Shown: piece after piece, positions 7,623-16,622 of the stretch
Layout of the letters: each line of letters starts with the position of its first letter
Numbering within the stretch: position 1 is the first letter of the stretch
NCBI GenBank assembly: GCA_021647245.1
Contig: JAKIVC010000023.1
Location: 1-54,189 of the forward strand
From: Gammaproteobacteria bacterium
GTDB taxonomy: Bacteria > Pseudomonadota > Gammaproteobacteria > RBG-16-57-12
Direction of reading: 5' to 3'
DNA: 54,189 nt
The notes under the pieces: generated by a model
Seen by the model: only the letters and a program-made list of their open reading frames with translations
The model's database searches: none
What the model was told of the DNA's origin: nothing
Program-made: the position numbers and the translations under genes

Positions 7623-9344
7623 ATGTTGAATCAGTTAAAAGTCTCTATTGGCCAAGGGTCGGATAAGGGGCGCAAGGAGGTTAATCAGGATTTCCATGGT
7701 GCCTGCGTACCAAAAGAGCCGCTGTTAACCTCAAAGGGTATCGCGATTGCTCTGGCCGATGGTATCAGCAGCAGTGAAGTGAGCCAGCACGCCAGTGAAG
7801 TTGCCATTAAAAGTTTTTTGGAAGACTACTTTTGCACGCCAGAATCCTGGACGGTTAAAACGTCTGTACAGCGGGTATTGAAGGCGGCCAACTCCTGGCT
7901 TTACCTGCAAACCCGCAACAGTCCCTACCGCTATTTGCCCGATAAGGGTTATGTCTGTACCTTCACTGCGTTGGTGATACGCTCTAATACTGCGCACGTT
8001 TTTCATGTGGGGGATACCCGTGTTTACCGCCTGCTCAAAAACAGTCTCGAACAGATCACCGAAGATCACCGGCTTTGGGTTTCAAAGGATAAAAGTTATC
8101 TGAAACGTGCGTTGGGTATGGGAGATGAACTTGAGTTGGATTATCAATCCTTTATCTTGGAAGTAGGGGACCTCTATGTGTTGGCAACCGATGGTGTTTA
8201 TGAGTATGCCGCCGATGATTTTATTATTGAGACAATCCGCTCTCACGGTACTGACTTAGACAAAGCGGCTTCGCTGATTATTAAAGAGGCTTTTCAACAG
8301 GGGAGTACAGATAACCTCAGTGTTCAAATTGTCAGAATCGACAAGCTTCCCAGTCAAGATGTTGGAGAGGCCTATAAGCAACTGACCAAACTACCCTTTC
8401 CTCCCGAGCTTAAAGCGAGGATGGTGTTTGATGGTTATGAGATGATCCGTGAGCTGCGAATTAGTCACCGTAGTCATATCTATCTGGCGGTTGATGTGGA
8501 GAGCAGAGAGCAGGTTGTTTTGAAAATTCCCTCGGTCGATCTTCGCAATAACCCTGAGTATCTGGAGCGCTTTCTAATGGAGGAGTGGGTTGCTCGTCGC
8601 ATCAATAATGCCCACGTACTAAAACCTTGCTTGCAAACCCGCAAGAGAAATTATCTCTATATTGTTACTGAATTTATCAAAGGACAGACGCTGAAACAGT
8701 GGATGACCGACAATCCTCAGCCTGATATTGAGGAGGTGCGCACCCTTGTGGAGCAAATTGCCATCGGGTTGCGGGCTTTTCATCGTCAGGAGATGTTTCA
8801 TCAGGACCTGAGGCCCGATAATATTATGATTGATGAGGTGGGGACAGCAAAAATTATCGATTTTGGCTCTGTTCGGGTGGCCGGCCTGGTAGGTGTTACG
8901 AACAGTATTGAGCAGCAGGAGGTGTTGGGCACAGCACTGTATAGCGCACCAGAGTGTTTTCTTGGCGAAGTGAGTACCGAGCGTTCGGATATGTTTTCAC
9001 TCGGGGTGATCTGCTATCAGATGCTATCTGGAAAGCTGCCCTATGGGACGCATGTGGCCAAGTCGCGCACCAAAGCCGCACAGCGAAGGTTGAAATACCA
9101 AGGTGTGCTGGATGATGAGCGTGAAATACCTGTCTGGGTTGATGAGGCGATCAAAAAATCGATTCATCCGGATCCCGCTAAGCGATACGACACAATATCA
9201 GAATTTATCTATGACCTGCGTCGTCCCAATAAAAGCTTTATCAACAGAACGAAACCGCCACTGCTAGAGCGTAACCCAGTGCTTTTTTGGCAATCTGTCT
9301 CATTGATATTTGCCATTATAATTATCGCACTGCTACTCAGATAG
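7623..9344 (+). CDS. Bifunctional PP2C phosphatase / Ser-Thr protein kinase, membrane-anchored
   Basis: The 573-residue protein joins two opposing activities. Residues 1-240 are a PP2C phosphatase with the metal-binding aspartates in VNQDFHG, ALADGIS, ATDGVYEY and STDNLSV, plus HVGDTRVYRL. Residues about 265-530 are a Hanks-type kinase with lysine VVLKIPS (near 300), catalytic loop HQDLRPDN (near 393-400), DFG in IIDFGSV and APE in SAPECF. The glycine-rich loop is not recognisable (ELRISHRSHIYLAVD). A hydrophobic segment at about 552-571 ends the protein and should tether it to the inner membrane with both domains in the cytosol. Genes of this build often sit beside nitrate or nitrite transport genes; here it follows an FNT channel by 210 bases. 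Confidence 0.9.
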   Translation: MLNQLKVSIGQGSDKGRKEVNQDFHGACVPKEPLLTSKGIAIALADGISSSEVSQHASEVAIKSFLEDYFCTPESWTVKTSVQRVLKAANSWLYLQTRNSPYRYLPDKGYVCTFTALVIRSNTAHVFHVGDTRVYRLLKNSLEQITEDHRLWVSKDKSYLKRALGMGDELELDYQSFILEVGDLYVLATDGVYEYAADDFIIETIRSHGTDLDKAASLIIKEAFQQGSTDNLSVQIVRIDKLPSQDVGEAYKQLTKLPFPPELKARMVFDGYEMIRELRISHRSHIYLAVDVESREQVVLKIPSVDLRNNPEYLERFLMEEWVARRINNAHVLKPCLQTRKRNYLYIVTEFIKGQTLKQWMTDNPQPDIEEVRTLVEQIAIGLRAFHRQEMFHQDLRPDNIMIDEVGTAKIIDFGSVRVAGLVGVTNSIEQQEVLGTALYSAPECFLGEVSTERSDMFSLGVICYQMLSGKLPYGTHVAKSRTKAAQRRLKYQGVLDDEREIPVWVDEAIKKSIHPDPAKRYDTISEFIYDLRRPNKSFINRTKPPLLERNPVLFWQSVSLIFAIIIIALLLR

Positions 9345-9428
9345 AGGCGCGGGATAAATGAGATGGTTTTGGTCAGCGTAACGCAGTCATGAGCTGTTCA
9401 GATGCTTTCTCGGCGAGTTAACCCCAAC

Positions 9429-10349
9429 TTAAGCGCTACTACAAACCCGGTTTCGACCACTGTTTTTGGCCTTGTAGAGTGCGTCGTCGGCTCTTAGGAA
9501 CAAGCTGTCATCGCGGTCCTGACTAGTGAGATAGGAGGCGCCAATGCTGATGGTCATGGTTAAGGTCTCTCCGTGGCAGATGCATTTGGTCTGTTCTACG
9601 GTTTGGCGCATACGCTCCGCTACCAGCATTGCACCTTCGGGGCTGGTGTTTGGCAGCAGCATTACAAACTCTTCACCGCCATAGCGGAAGGCGTAATCAG
9701 TGGTGCGGGCAGTACTTATCATGACGTCAGCAAACGCCTTTATTAGACAGTCACCCGCTTTGTGCCCGTGGTTATCGTTAATGCGCTTGAAGTGGTCAAT
9801 GTCGAGTACTAACATCGCCAGCGGATTGCCGTAGCGCAGGGCCAGCTTGCTTTCATGGGCAATGTGTTCATCCATGCTGCGGCGATTGTCCAGGCCTGTT
9901 AGGGGATCTTTGCTTGCGGCTTTGGTCGCTTTTTGGAATTGCAGGCAGTTACGCAGCGGGTAGAGCAATAGTGCGATCAGTTTTTCAAACAGCTCCAGAT
10001 CATCTTCGCTAAAGTGTTGGCGGCGGCTGATGCAAATTTCACCCAGGGTCTCTGTTTCTAGGGTGAGTCGGTAACTACAGCTGTGGCGGCCACGTTCGCC
10101 AATAGTAATATCCTCTTTGCTCTCGGCGCTGGTGTAGGTGATGCCGGCAAAAGGGAGTACTTTTTCTGTCTGTTCGGCAAATATATTTAATACCACGGGC
10201 AGCTCAAGTGATGTCTGCAGCAGGCCGGTGAATTGCGAGGCCTGATCACTAAACGCTTCAATACGGGCACGGTTCACAACGACATTTTTTTTGTGTTGCC
10301 TGGTGATGCCGGTCAATGTGTCAGCGACAAAGGGGATGGCTGTAGACAT
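9429..10349 (-). CDS. Diguanylate cyclase (GGDEF domain)
   Basis: The 306-residue protein has a C-terminal GGDEF domain (about residues 150-304) starting SKDPLTGLDNRRSMDEH and carrying the active-site variant GGEEF in FRYGGEEFVMLLP. An inhibitory I-site RxxD (RTTD) lies five residues before it, so the enzyme should make c-di-GMP and be product-inhibited. The N-terminal 140 residues look GAF-like (FAGITYTSAESKED, IGERGRHSCSYRL) with no membrane helix, so it is probably a cytosolic sensor of unknown ligand. An ATG at 10349 follows a CGGAG site. It is a single-gene unit. Confidence 0.93.
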   Translation of the reverse strand: MSTAIPFVADTLTGITRQHKKNVVVNRARIEAFSDQASQFTGLLQTSLELPVVLNIFAEQTEKVLPFAGITYTSAESKEDITIGERGRHSCSYRLTLETETLGEICISRRQHFSEDDLELFEKLIALLLYPLRNCLQFQKATKAASKDPLTGLDNRRSMDEHIAHESKLALRYGNPLAMLVLDIDHFKRINDNHGHKAGDCLIKAFADVMISTARTTDYAFRYGGEEFVMLLPNTSPEGAMLVAERMRQTVEQTKCICHGETLTMTISIGASYLTSQDRDDSLFLRADDALYKAKNSGRNRVCSSA

Positions 10350-10516
10350 TTTGACAATCTCCGGAAAATTGATCTTACTGGGGATTATGCGAAAAACATG
10401 CCGTTTTTATTTTATTGTAATTATTCGTTTAATAAACAAGCTACTAGCTATTGTTGCTGGTATTCGTGTAGCGGCAATAGAGTGGCCGCTCACGGTTTTC
10501 AAGCACGCTATGCGGC

Positions 10517-10543
10517 ATTTTTGACGCTAACAACGTCAAAAAT
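10517..10543. terminator. Perfect hairpin at the end of yciK
   Basis: Ten-base arms atttttgacg (10517-10526) and cgtcaaaaat (10534-10543) pair perfectly around a seven-base loop and touch the yciK stop codon on the minus strand. The A/T ends of the arms give T-runs in either direction, so it may act as a bidirectional terminator. The short GC core makes this moderately sure. Confidence 0.5.
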
Positions 10544-11298
10544 CAGGAGCGGGCGGTAAATGCTACACCATTGACACCTTTGCTGTCGGGGCCGATCAGG
10601 TAGAGGTAGTCATCCATAATCTCTGTGGGTTGACGTAGCGCTTCATTGCTTTCGCCGGGGTAGGCATTTTTCCGAAAGCGGGTAAGCAGGGCACCTGGGT
10701 CAATGTTGTTAACCCGAATGTTGGTATTCTCTTCAAGCTCATCTGCCAGTATCTGGGTGAGTGACTCAATACCAAATTTACTGATGCTGTATCCTCCCCA
10801 GTATGCGCGTGCCTTGCGGCCAACGCTGTCTGAGGTGAAAAGGATGCTGGCATCGGGTGATTTTTTTAATATGTTTAAGCAGGCTTGTGTCAAAAAAACC
10901 GGTGCTGTGAGGTTGACTTGCATCACCTTATTCCATTCGACAGCGGAGTAGTGCTCGATAGGGGTTAGCGAACCCAGTGTAGCCGCGTTGTGCAGAATAC
11001 CATCCAGCTGACCAAACTCCTGTTCGATTTTCCCCGCCAAGGTTTGGAAGTCTTGCCGGGTGGCTGTCTCCAAGTTGCAGGGGATGATGGCGGGCTTGGG
11101 TGCTCCTGATGCCTCTATTCGGTCGTAGATTTGCTCAAGTGCGCGCTGTTTTCGTCCCAGTAGTATAATGGTTGCCCCATGGTTGGCGAAGGTCTCGGCG
11201 GCCGTTGCACCGATGCCCGATGTGGCACCAGTCACTAAAATAACCCGCTCAGCCAAACAACCGGCCTCTGCTCGATACGCTTGTGGAATTGTCTGCAT
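10543..11298 (-). CDS. yciK: Short-chain dehydrogenase, YciK family
   Basis: The 251-residue Rossmann-fold enzyme has the SDR cofactor motif TGATSGIG (near residues 24-31), the NAAT/HNAA strand, the catalytic serine in LFTSDS and the YSISK Tyr-x3-Lys pair. LHNAATLGSLTPI and MDDYLYLIGPDSKGVNG match the E. coli YciK pattern. The RK following ILLG in the first half suggests NADP(H) preference. The physiological substrate of YciK is not settled. It lies 52 bases after the HpnD-like gene on the minus strand, probably the same operon, and ends at a perfect hairpin. Confidence 0.9.
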   Translation of the reverse strand: MQTIPQAYRAEAGCLAERVILVTGATSGIGATAAETFANHGATIILLGRKQRALEQIYDRIEASGAPKPAIIPCNLETATRQDFQTLAGKIEQEFGQLDGILHNAATLGSLTPIEHYSAVEWNKVMQVNLTAPVFLTQACLNILKKSPDASILFTSDSVGRKARAYWGGYSISKFGIESLTQILADELEENTNIRVNNIDPGALLTRFRKNAYPGESNEALRQPTEIMDDYLYLIGPDSKGVNGVAFTARS

Positions 11299-11350
11299 GA
11301 TAATTGTCTTTATATGAATGGATTATCAACGGCTTGGTGTGCCGCACTGT

Positions 11351-12214
11351 TTATGCTGCTTTAAAGCTTTTTTTGCGTCGTTTTTCACTGCGTGCTGTTT
11401 TCCACGCGAGCCACAGTTTGCGTAGCGGGGTGAGCTTGATGCGGTGCTTGAGTACGTTGTAGTTATCTTTTTCAATTTCAGCGAGTGTGGCCTGGTAGAT
11501 AGCCGCCATAATAATGCCGCTGCGTTGTTTGAAACGGTCTGGCTCTGGGAGTAGTTCAAAAGCTTTTTGATAGTACTCATGGGCGCGTTGCGCCTGGAAC
11601 CGTATGAGTTGGGTGACCGCCTCTGTCTGTTGTCCACTCAGAATATCCTGTTCGCTGACACCAAATTCAGCCAACTCATCGCTGGGAAGGTAGATGCGAC
11701 CGAGCATGGCATCTTCACGCACATCACGCACAATATTGGTGAGCTGGAAAGCGAGCCCGAGGTTGAGGGCGTAATCGAGGGTTTGGCGATCTTCGAAGCC
11801 AAATATTTCAGCGGCCATGAGGCCGACCACTGAGGCAACACGGTAGCAGTAGAGTTGGAGCTCTTTAAAGCTGCGGTAGCGTACCTGATTGAGATCCATC
11901 TCCATACCGTCGATGATCTCAAGGAAATGCTCCAGTGGCAGGTTGAACTTACTTACACTCTGTTTAAGCGCCTGCGCAACAGGTTGAGTAGGCTCACCAT
12001 CAAAAATCTTGCCGATTTCATCACGCCACCATTGCAATTTAATGCGTGCAAGGCCTGGGTCGCTGCACTCATCCACAACATCATCTACCTCACGGCAGAA
12101 GGCATAAAGGGCGACAATAGCCTGACGCTGCTCAGCAGGCAGGAACATAAAGCTATAGTAGAAACTTGAGCCGCTGGAGGCCGCTTTATCCTGGCAATAT
12201 TGGTCTGGGGTCAT
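11351..12214 (-). CDS. hpnD: HpnD-like presqualene/phytoene synthase family protein
   Basis: The 287-residue protein has both aspartate-rich motifs of head-to-head prenyl synthases, DDVVDE (near residue 48) and NIVRDVREDAMLGRIYLP, which bind Mg2+ and the two farnesyl diphosphates. The length and the QWWRDEIGKIFDG and LPLEHFLEIIDGMEMDL segments fit HpnD, which makes presqualene diphosphate for squalene and hopanoids. HpnC, HpnE and a hopene cyclase are absent from this window, so the pathway cannot be confirmed and a phytoene synthase role stays possible. The ATG at 12214 is preferred over a TTG at 12220. It probably leads an operon with yciK. Confidence 0.8.
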   Translation of the reverse strand: MTPDQYCQDKAASSGSSFYYSFMFLPAEQRQAIVALYAFCREVDDVVDECSDPGLARIKLQWWRDEIGKIFDGEPTQPVAQALKQSVSKFNLPLEHFLEIIDGMEMDLNQVRYRSFKELQLYCYRVASVVGLMAAEIFGFEDRQTLDYALNLGLAFQLTNIVRDVREDAMLGRIYLPSDELAEFGVSEQDILSGQQTEAVTQLIRFQAQRAHEYYQKAFELLPEPDRFKQRSGIIMAAIYQATLAEIEKDNYNVLKHRIKLTPLRKLWLAWKTARSEKRRKKSFKAA

Positions 12215-12396
12215 GGTCAATCTGTGAGCTTGTGGGGATTGAATATCATTGTACCTGAGCTGACTACGCTATTAAAGGTGCTGATGGTGCAAAGTGCTCG
12301 ATTTGGTTTTATCTCCAATCTCAAGGCTTGTCATCGTGGCTATTGTGGTTATGCTAAAGATATTCAAATGAAAGTGGCTGTGGATGGCATCATATT

Positions 12397-12576
12397 ATGA
12401 ATAAATTGGTTTTAGGTTTTGTTGTAGGTGTAGTGGTTGGGTTTGCGTTGGCACTGTTTCTCACTAAAGAGGAGATGCCGTTGTACACCGACCCGGATAT
12501 GATGGAGGAGGCGCGCCAGTTTTTGGACGGTTCGACCCAGTCGATACAGGAGGGGCGGAAAAACTTACTCCCTTGA
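12397..12576 (+). CDS. Small single-span membrane protein (59 aa)
   Basis: ATG 12397 to TGA 12574-12576 encodes 59 residues beginning MNKLVLGFVVGVVVGFALAL, one membrane helix (about 4-22). A short acidic cytosolic or periplasmic tail of about 37 residues follows (TKEEMPLYTDPDMMEEARQF). It resembles the YtxH-like small membrane proteins in layout only. No strong ribosome site is visible, but the clean hydrophobic-then-charged design argues for a real gene. It precedes ugd by about 100 bases on the same strand. Function unknown. Confidence 0.5.
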   Translation: MNKLVLGFVVGVVVGFALALFLTKEEMPLYTDPDMMEEARQFLDGSTQSIQEGRKNLLP

Positions 12577-12680
12577 TCTCATCCAGATTGGGTAGGTAAT
12601 CTACAGATGTCACGCGCTGGCGCTTGCTGGTGAGGAAACGGGTATGGTCTAATGCTCGCTTGTAAAGTTGGAAATGAGCT

Positions 12681-13847
12681 ATGAAAATTGCGGTTGCAGG
12701 TACGGGATACGTTGGTTTGTCGAATGCCATGTTATTGGCACAACACCATGAAGTGGTGGCATTGGATATTATCCAAGAGAAAATTGAGCTGCTCAACACA
12801 GGGAAATCACCCATTCAAGATAGTGAAATTGAGCACTTTCTCGCAAAAAAAGAGTTGAACTTCACAGCGACGATGGATAAAAAGGCCGCTTATGTTGGCG
12901 CGGACTTTGTGATTATCGCCACACCGACCGATTATGATCCTGAAACCAACTATTTTAATACCGAATCGGTTGAGTCGGTTATTCATGATGTAATCGCAAT
13001 TAACCCGCATGCGGTGATGATTCTGAAATCGACCGTTCCTGTTGGATATACCGCTAAAATTAAAAATAAAATGGCGTGTGACAATATTATCTTTTCACCT
13101 GAGTTTTTACGGGAAGGCAAAGCACTCCACGATAATCTGTATCCATCACGTATTATTATTGGTGAATGTTCTGCGCGAGCGGAAAAATTTTCTGAACTGC
13201 TGCTTGAGGGTGCGAACAAAGAGAATATCGATGTGCTGTTTATTGATTCGACAGAAGCAGAGGCTATTAAGCTGTTTTCCAACACCTACCTGGCCATGCG
13301 TGTTGCTTTTTTCAATGAGTTGGACAGTTATGCCCAGATACATGGTCTCAACAGCCGCCAAATTATAGAGGGTGTGGGTCTGGATCCGCGTATTGGTAGC
13401 CACTATAACAATCCATCATTCGGCTACGGTGGTTACTGCTTGCCAAAAGATACCAAGCAGCTGCTGGCCAATTACCGGGAAGTGCCCAATAGCCTTATTC
13501 GTGCAATAGTTGATGCCAACAGCACCCGTAAGGATTTTATTGCCGACTCAATCATAAAGCGTAACCCCAGCGTCGTGGGGATCTATCGACTGATTATGAA
13601 GAGCGGCTCTGATAATTTTCGCGCCTCATCCATTCAAGGGATTATGAAGCGTATCAAGGCGAAGGGGATTGATGTTGTGATTTTTGAACCGGTGCTTGAG
13701 GTGCCCGAGTTTTTCAACTCAAGGGTGGTGACGGATCTGGATGAGTTTAAACAGATCTCGGATGTGATTGTGGCAAACCGACTATCAGATGAGATTAAGG
13801 ATGTCTTGGATAAAATATATACACGTGATCTTTTTTGTAGTGACTGA
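12681..13847 (+). CDS. ugd: UDP-glucose 6-dehydrogenase
   Basis: The 388-residue enzyme has the N-terminal NAD motif [11 protein letters not shown] (residues 6-16), the STVPVGYT turn, the helix [17 protein letters not shown] and the catalytic cysteine in [14 protein letters not shown] (near residue 256). It oxidises UDP-glucose twice to UDP-glucuronate, a precursor of acidic polysaccharides. Length and sequence follow the short enterobacterial Ugd type. ATG 12681 is preceded by ggaaatgagct. It sits ahead of a membrane GT-C/TPR gene and the export genes at 17-22 kb. A second, different nucleotide-sugar dehydrogenase lies at 26778, so the two probably serve different sugars. Confidence 0.93.
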   Translation: MKIAVAGTGYVGLSNAMLLAQHHEVVALDIIQEKIELLNTGKSPIQDSEIEHFLAKKELNFTATMDKKAAYVGADFVIIATPTDYDPETNYFNTESVESVIHDVIAINPHAVMILKSTVPVGYTAKIKNKMACDNIIFSPEFLREGKALHDNLYPSRIIIGECSARAEKFSELLLEGANKENIDVLFIDSTEAEAIKLFSNTYLAMRVAFFNELDSYAQIHGLNSRQIIEGVGLDPRIGSHYNNPSFGYGGYCLPKDTKQLLANYREVPNSLIRAIVDANSTRKDFIADSIIKRNPSVVGIYRLIMKSGSDNFRASSIQGIMKRIKAKGIDVVIFEPVLEVPEFFNSRVVTDLDEFKQISDVIVANRLSDEIKDVLDKIYTRDLFCSD

Positions 13848-13893
13848 AAAATAGCCAACCCAGCAATAAAAGTCGAGTTAACCAGAGTTACTA

Positions 13894-15711
13894 ATGTATA
13901 AAAAAGTAGTTAGATCACCCGGTTTTGTTTTTAGTGTGCTTTCGCTGTTGTTATTGCTGCTGATCGCCGTGACATACCAGCAAAACAGCAACAATACATT
14001 CCATTTTGATGATCGTTACAGCATTCTCGAACACGCCCCTATCCATGTGACGCAATTTTCGTTTGATAACCTATGGGATGCGGGTGTCAATGCCTACCAC
14101 TCGCCACGCCCCTTGCCCAGTGTGACGTTTGCAGTCGATTGGTGGCGCGGTGGAGGTAGCGCAGCCGCTTTTTTACAAACCAACCTGCTGATTCATTCGA
14201 TTAACGCACTGCTGGTGATGGGGTTGTTTGTGCTGCTGTTGCAGCGTTATTTTAATCGTTCATCAATACCGATCATGTTAGCTGCTTTTTCAGCAGCTGC
14301 GCTGTGGGCTCTTCACCCGATACAAGTGCAAGGGGTGAGCTATATTGTGCAGCGCATGACCTCGCTGGCAACACTGTTTACGCTACTCTCTGTGGTGAGT
14401 TACCTTTTGGCGCGCTCATCAAAGCACACCCTGACTAAAATCAGTGGCTTTGCAATTTGCTTGATCTCACTGCTGGCCGGAATGATGAGCAAAGAGCTGG
14501 CCTGGATAACACCGCTGTTGATATTACTGGCCGAGTATTGTGTGGTTCGCAATCGCGCCACAACTCTTTTTTATAATCGATTTGACCGTACTGTCTTGAT
14601 ATTGCCTATAGCCAGCGGGATGATACTGGCACTATTGGCCATTGCTGATGTGGGTGCCCTAGGTCGCTATTTTCATAGCTTTTATGCAATCCGTGATTTC
14701 ACCATGGAGGAGCGCTTGCTTACTCAGCCACGGGTTATCTTTTTCTATCTCTCTCAGGTTTTCTGGCCACTACCCGATCGTTTTTCACTGGAGCATGACT
14801 TTGTGCTCTCTCGATCTCTCTTCAATCCGGTCTCAACGCTGGTGGCACTGCTGGCGATAGTGGCTTGGTGTATGACGGCCATTTATCTTTGGTCGCGTCG
14901 GGGGCTGCGTATTATCGCCTTTTTGATGCTCTGGTTGCCGGTAACGCTCTCGGTGGAGAGTAGCTTTATCGGACTTGAAATGGTGTTCGAACACCGGATG
15001 TACCTGCCATTGGTGGGTTTGAGCGGGTTGTTTGCAGTGGGGCTGGCTTACCTGTTGCAACGTTACCATAAAATGGCTTGGCCACTGCTTGCAGTGACCA
15101 CGCTGCTAATTGCCGGTTTGGCAACGGCGACATTCCAACGTATCCCCGAGTGGCAGACAACGGAGGCGCTGTTGATCAACTCGACCCAGCACGCACCAAA
15201 CAGCGCCCGTAGCTGGTCAAATCTTGGCCGTTATTACATCGACCAAGGGCATTATGATGATGCTATACCCAATATTGAACATGCGCTAAAACTGGAGCCT
15301 GATAACGCCTCTGTCCTTGAGGCGATGGGAACCATTTTTCTCTTTGAAGGGAGGCTTGTGGAAGCCCGCAGCTACCTCATAATGGCTTATCGTACCCAAA
15401 AAACCGGACATTCATGGCTAAATAATATGGCATGGCTGCATCTTGAAGAGGTCGCCAAAGGGGTGAGGCCAGACAACTTTTTGGATAAGGCACTGGACTT
15501 CACCTATCAGGCGAGAAGGTTGGCCCCCTTTAAGGCTGAGTATGTCCGCATGAGTGCCATTATTCAGGAGAGAATGGGGCGTTGTGCGGATGCGTATCAA
15601 AGCTGGCAATACTATTTACAGTTTACTCTCCCGGAAACGGAACGGATAAATGCGGAGGCGCATCTTGCTCGTCGCTATCTTGTGGCAGGTAATCGCTGCC
15701 AGCTACGCTGA
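13894..15711 (+). CDS. GT-C-like polytopic membrane protein with C-terminal TPR repeats
   Basis: The 605-residue protein has an N-terminal membrane helix, then a periplasmic loop with FHFDDRYSI, which places the Asp-Asp pair where GT-C glycosyltransferases carry their catalytic acid. Some ten further hydrophobic helices follow, with LHPIQVQGVSYIVQRM, a hallmark of bacterial TPR-membrane proteins related to TMTC O-mannosyltransferases. Residues about 430-600 hold TPR-like helices (SWSNLGRYYIDQGHYDDAI, VLEAMGTIFLFEGRLVEA). A polyprenyl-sugar-dependent glycosyltransferase acting in the periplasm is the family expectation; the acceptor is unknown. It follows ugd by 46 bases, probably in one operon. 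Confidence 0.75.
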   Translation: MYKKVVRSPGFVFSVLSLLLLLLIAVTYQQNSNNTFHFDDRYSILEHAPIHVTQFSFDNLWDAGVNAYHSPRPLPSVTFAVDWWRGGGSAAAFLQTNLLIHSINALLVMGLFVLLLQRYFNRSSIPIMLAAFSAAALWALHPIQVQGVSYIVQRMTSLATLFTLLSVVSYLLARSSKHTLTKISGFAICLISLLAGMMSKELAWITPLLILLAEYCVVRNRATTLFYNRFDRTVLILPIASGMILALLAIADVGALGRYFHSFYAIRDFTMEERLLTQPRVIFFYLSQVFWPLPDRFSLEHDFVLSRSLFNPVSTLVALLAIVAWCMTAIYLWSRRGLRIIAFLMLWLPVTLSVESSFIGLEMVFEHRMYLPLVGLSGLFAVGLAYLLQRYHKMAWPLLAVTTLLIAGLATATFQRIPEWQTTEALLINSTQHAPNSARSWSNLGRYYIDQGHYDDAIPNIEHALKLEPDNASVLEAMGTIFLFEGRLVEARSYLIMAYRTQKTGHSWLNNMAWLHLEEVAKGVRPDNFLDKALDFTYQARRLAPFKAEYVRMSAIIQERMGRCADAYQSWQYYLQFTLPETERINAEAHLARRYLVAGNRCQLR

Positions 15712-16353
15712 CCGGTCTGTTGGGAGTGATAAGTTTGATAAAAGAGCTTGAGCAGTCGCCAGTAATTTTTTGCGCTGAAATAGCAACTGAAATCGGTTGC
15801 CGCCACATTGCCGCCATAAAATAACCGCACGCATACCGGCGAGTAACAGGGCGCGCACTTTGTTTGCATTGGCTGGATTGTTCAGGTGGCCCTGCTCACC
15901 ATCAATCATTATTTTTGGCGGGATGTTGCTGATGGTATCGGAATAGAGCCCGCCTAAATTTGCAATTACATTCTCATGGGTTGATGAAAAGTGCTCAGCT
16001 TGGGTGATGACGTTTTCGATCCCTTGGCCAAGATGCTGCTGCAACTTGGGGTGCTTACTTAGTTTGCGCTCAAGGTGTATCAGGCTAAGCGCGTAGCGGG
16101 TGATCTCCACATCTTGCGGGTTTTTGGTTGATGTCTGCTGGGTGAGGGCCTTCAACCCATGGGCAACTCCTTCGATTCCACCATAGATTTCAGCACTATT
16201 TGTAGCATCAGTAACCAATATACTTTCGATTGAACGCCGAAAAGGCTCACTTTCGACTTGCCCACTTCGTGCCGCTTGCTGTACGAGTGCGGTGGCTTGA
16301 TAAAGTGCTGCCAGCGCAATAACACGCTCTTCAATTGTATGCTGACTCATCAT
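15703..16353 (-). CDS. hflD: High-frequency lysogenization protein HflD homologue
   Basis: The 216-residue all-helical protein matches HflD/YcfC: ERVIALAALYQATALVQQAAR, SIESILVTDATNSAEIYGG, YALSLIHLERKLSK and KVRALLLAGMRAVILWRQCGG. In E. coli HflD sits at the inner membrane and binds lambda CII; its wider role is unclear. It normally follows mnmA and precedes purB, neither of which is here, so the gene has been separated from its usual partner. It overlaps the 3' end of the GT-C/TPR gene by nine bases on the other strand. Two adjacent ATGs (16353, 16350) follow an agagaga ribosome site. Confidence 0.9.
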   Translation of the reverse strand: MMSQHTIEERVIALAALYQATALVQQAARSGQVESEPFRRSIESILVTDATNSAEIYGGIEGVAHGLKALTQQTSTKNPQDVEITRYALSLIHLERKLSKHPKLQQHLGQGIENVITQAEHFSSTHENVIANLGGLYSDTISNIPPKIMIDGEQGHLNNPANANKVRALLLAGMRAVILWRQCGGNRFQLLFQRKKLLATAQALLSNLSLPTDRSA

Positions 16354-16622
16354 TCTCTCTTAGGTGGGTGGTTGTTCAGTTTTTTTGTTGTAGGTCAGTG
16401 GTCGCCCTATTATATAGTGATCTTTAGAATAAATGAGAGTGATTTCCACCTCCGTAAAAAATGACAGGTGCAGGGGGTTACAGTAGTGCTTGACGTTAGC
16501 TGTGGATGTCGCTACCTTTTCAGTGCACTGAATTAACTCGGGTGTTTTATCAAATTGTGCGCAAGGTATGAATTATTCGGGTTAGTCGTGTGCAGACAAG
16601 GAAATACTATGGAGGGTATATT

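Noticed and set aside
12200-12400. A 66-residue plus-strand frame overlapping the start of the small membrane-protein gene
   Set aside because: Translation resembles no protein and starts inside the hpnD start on the other strand; the 59-residue frame at 12397 is the more convincing one.
16490-16520. A sigma-70 promoter (ttgacg, 17 bases, taccttt) before the ComEA-like gene
   Set aside because: The -35 half is good but the -10 half matches TATAAT poorly, so it is not counted.
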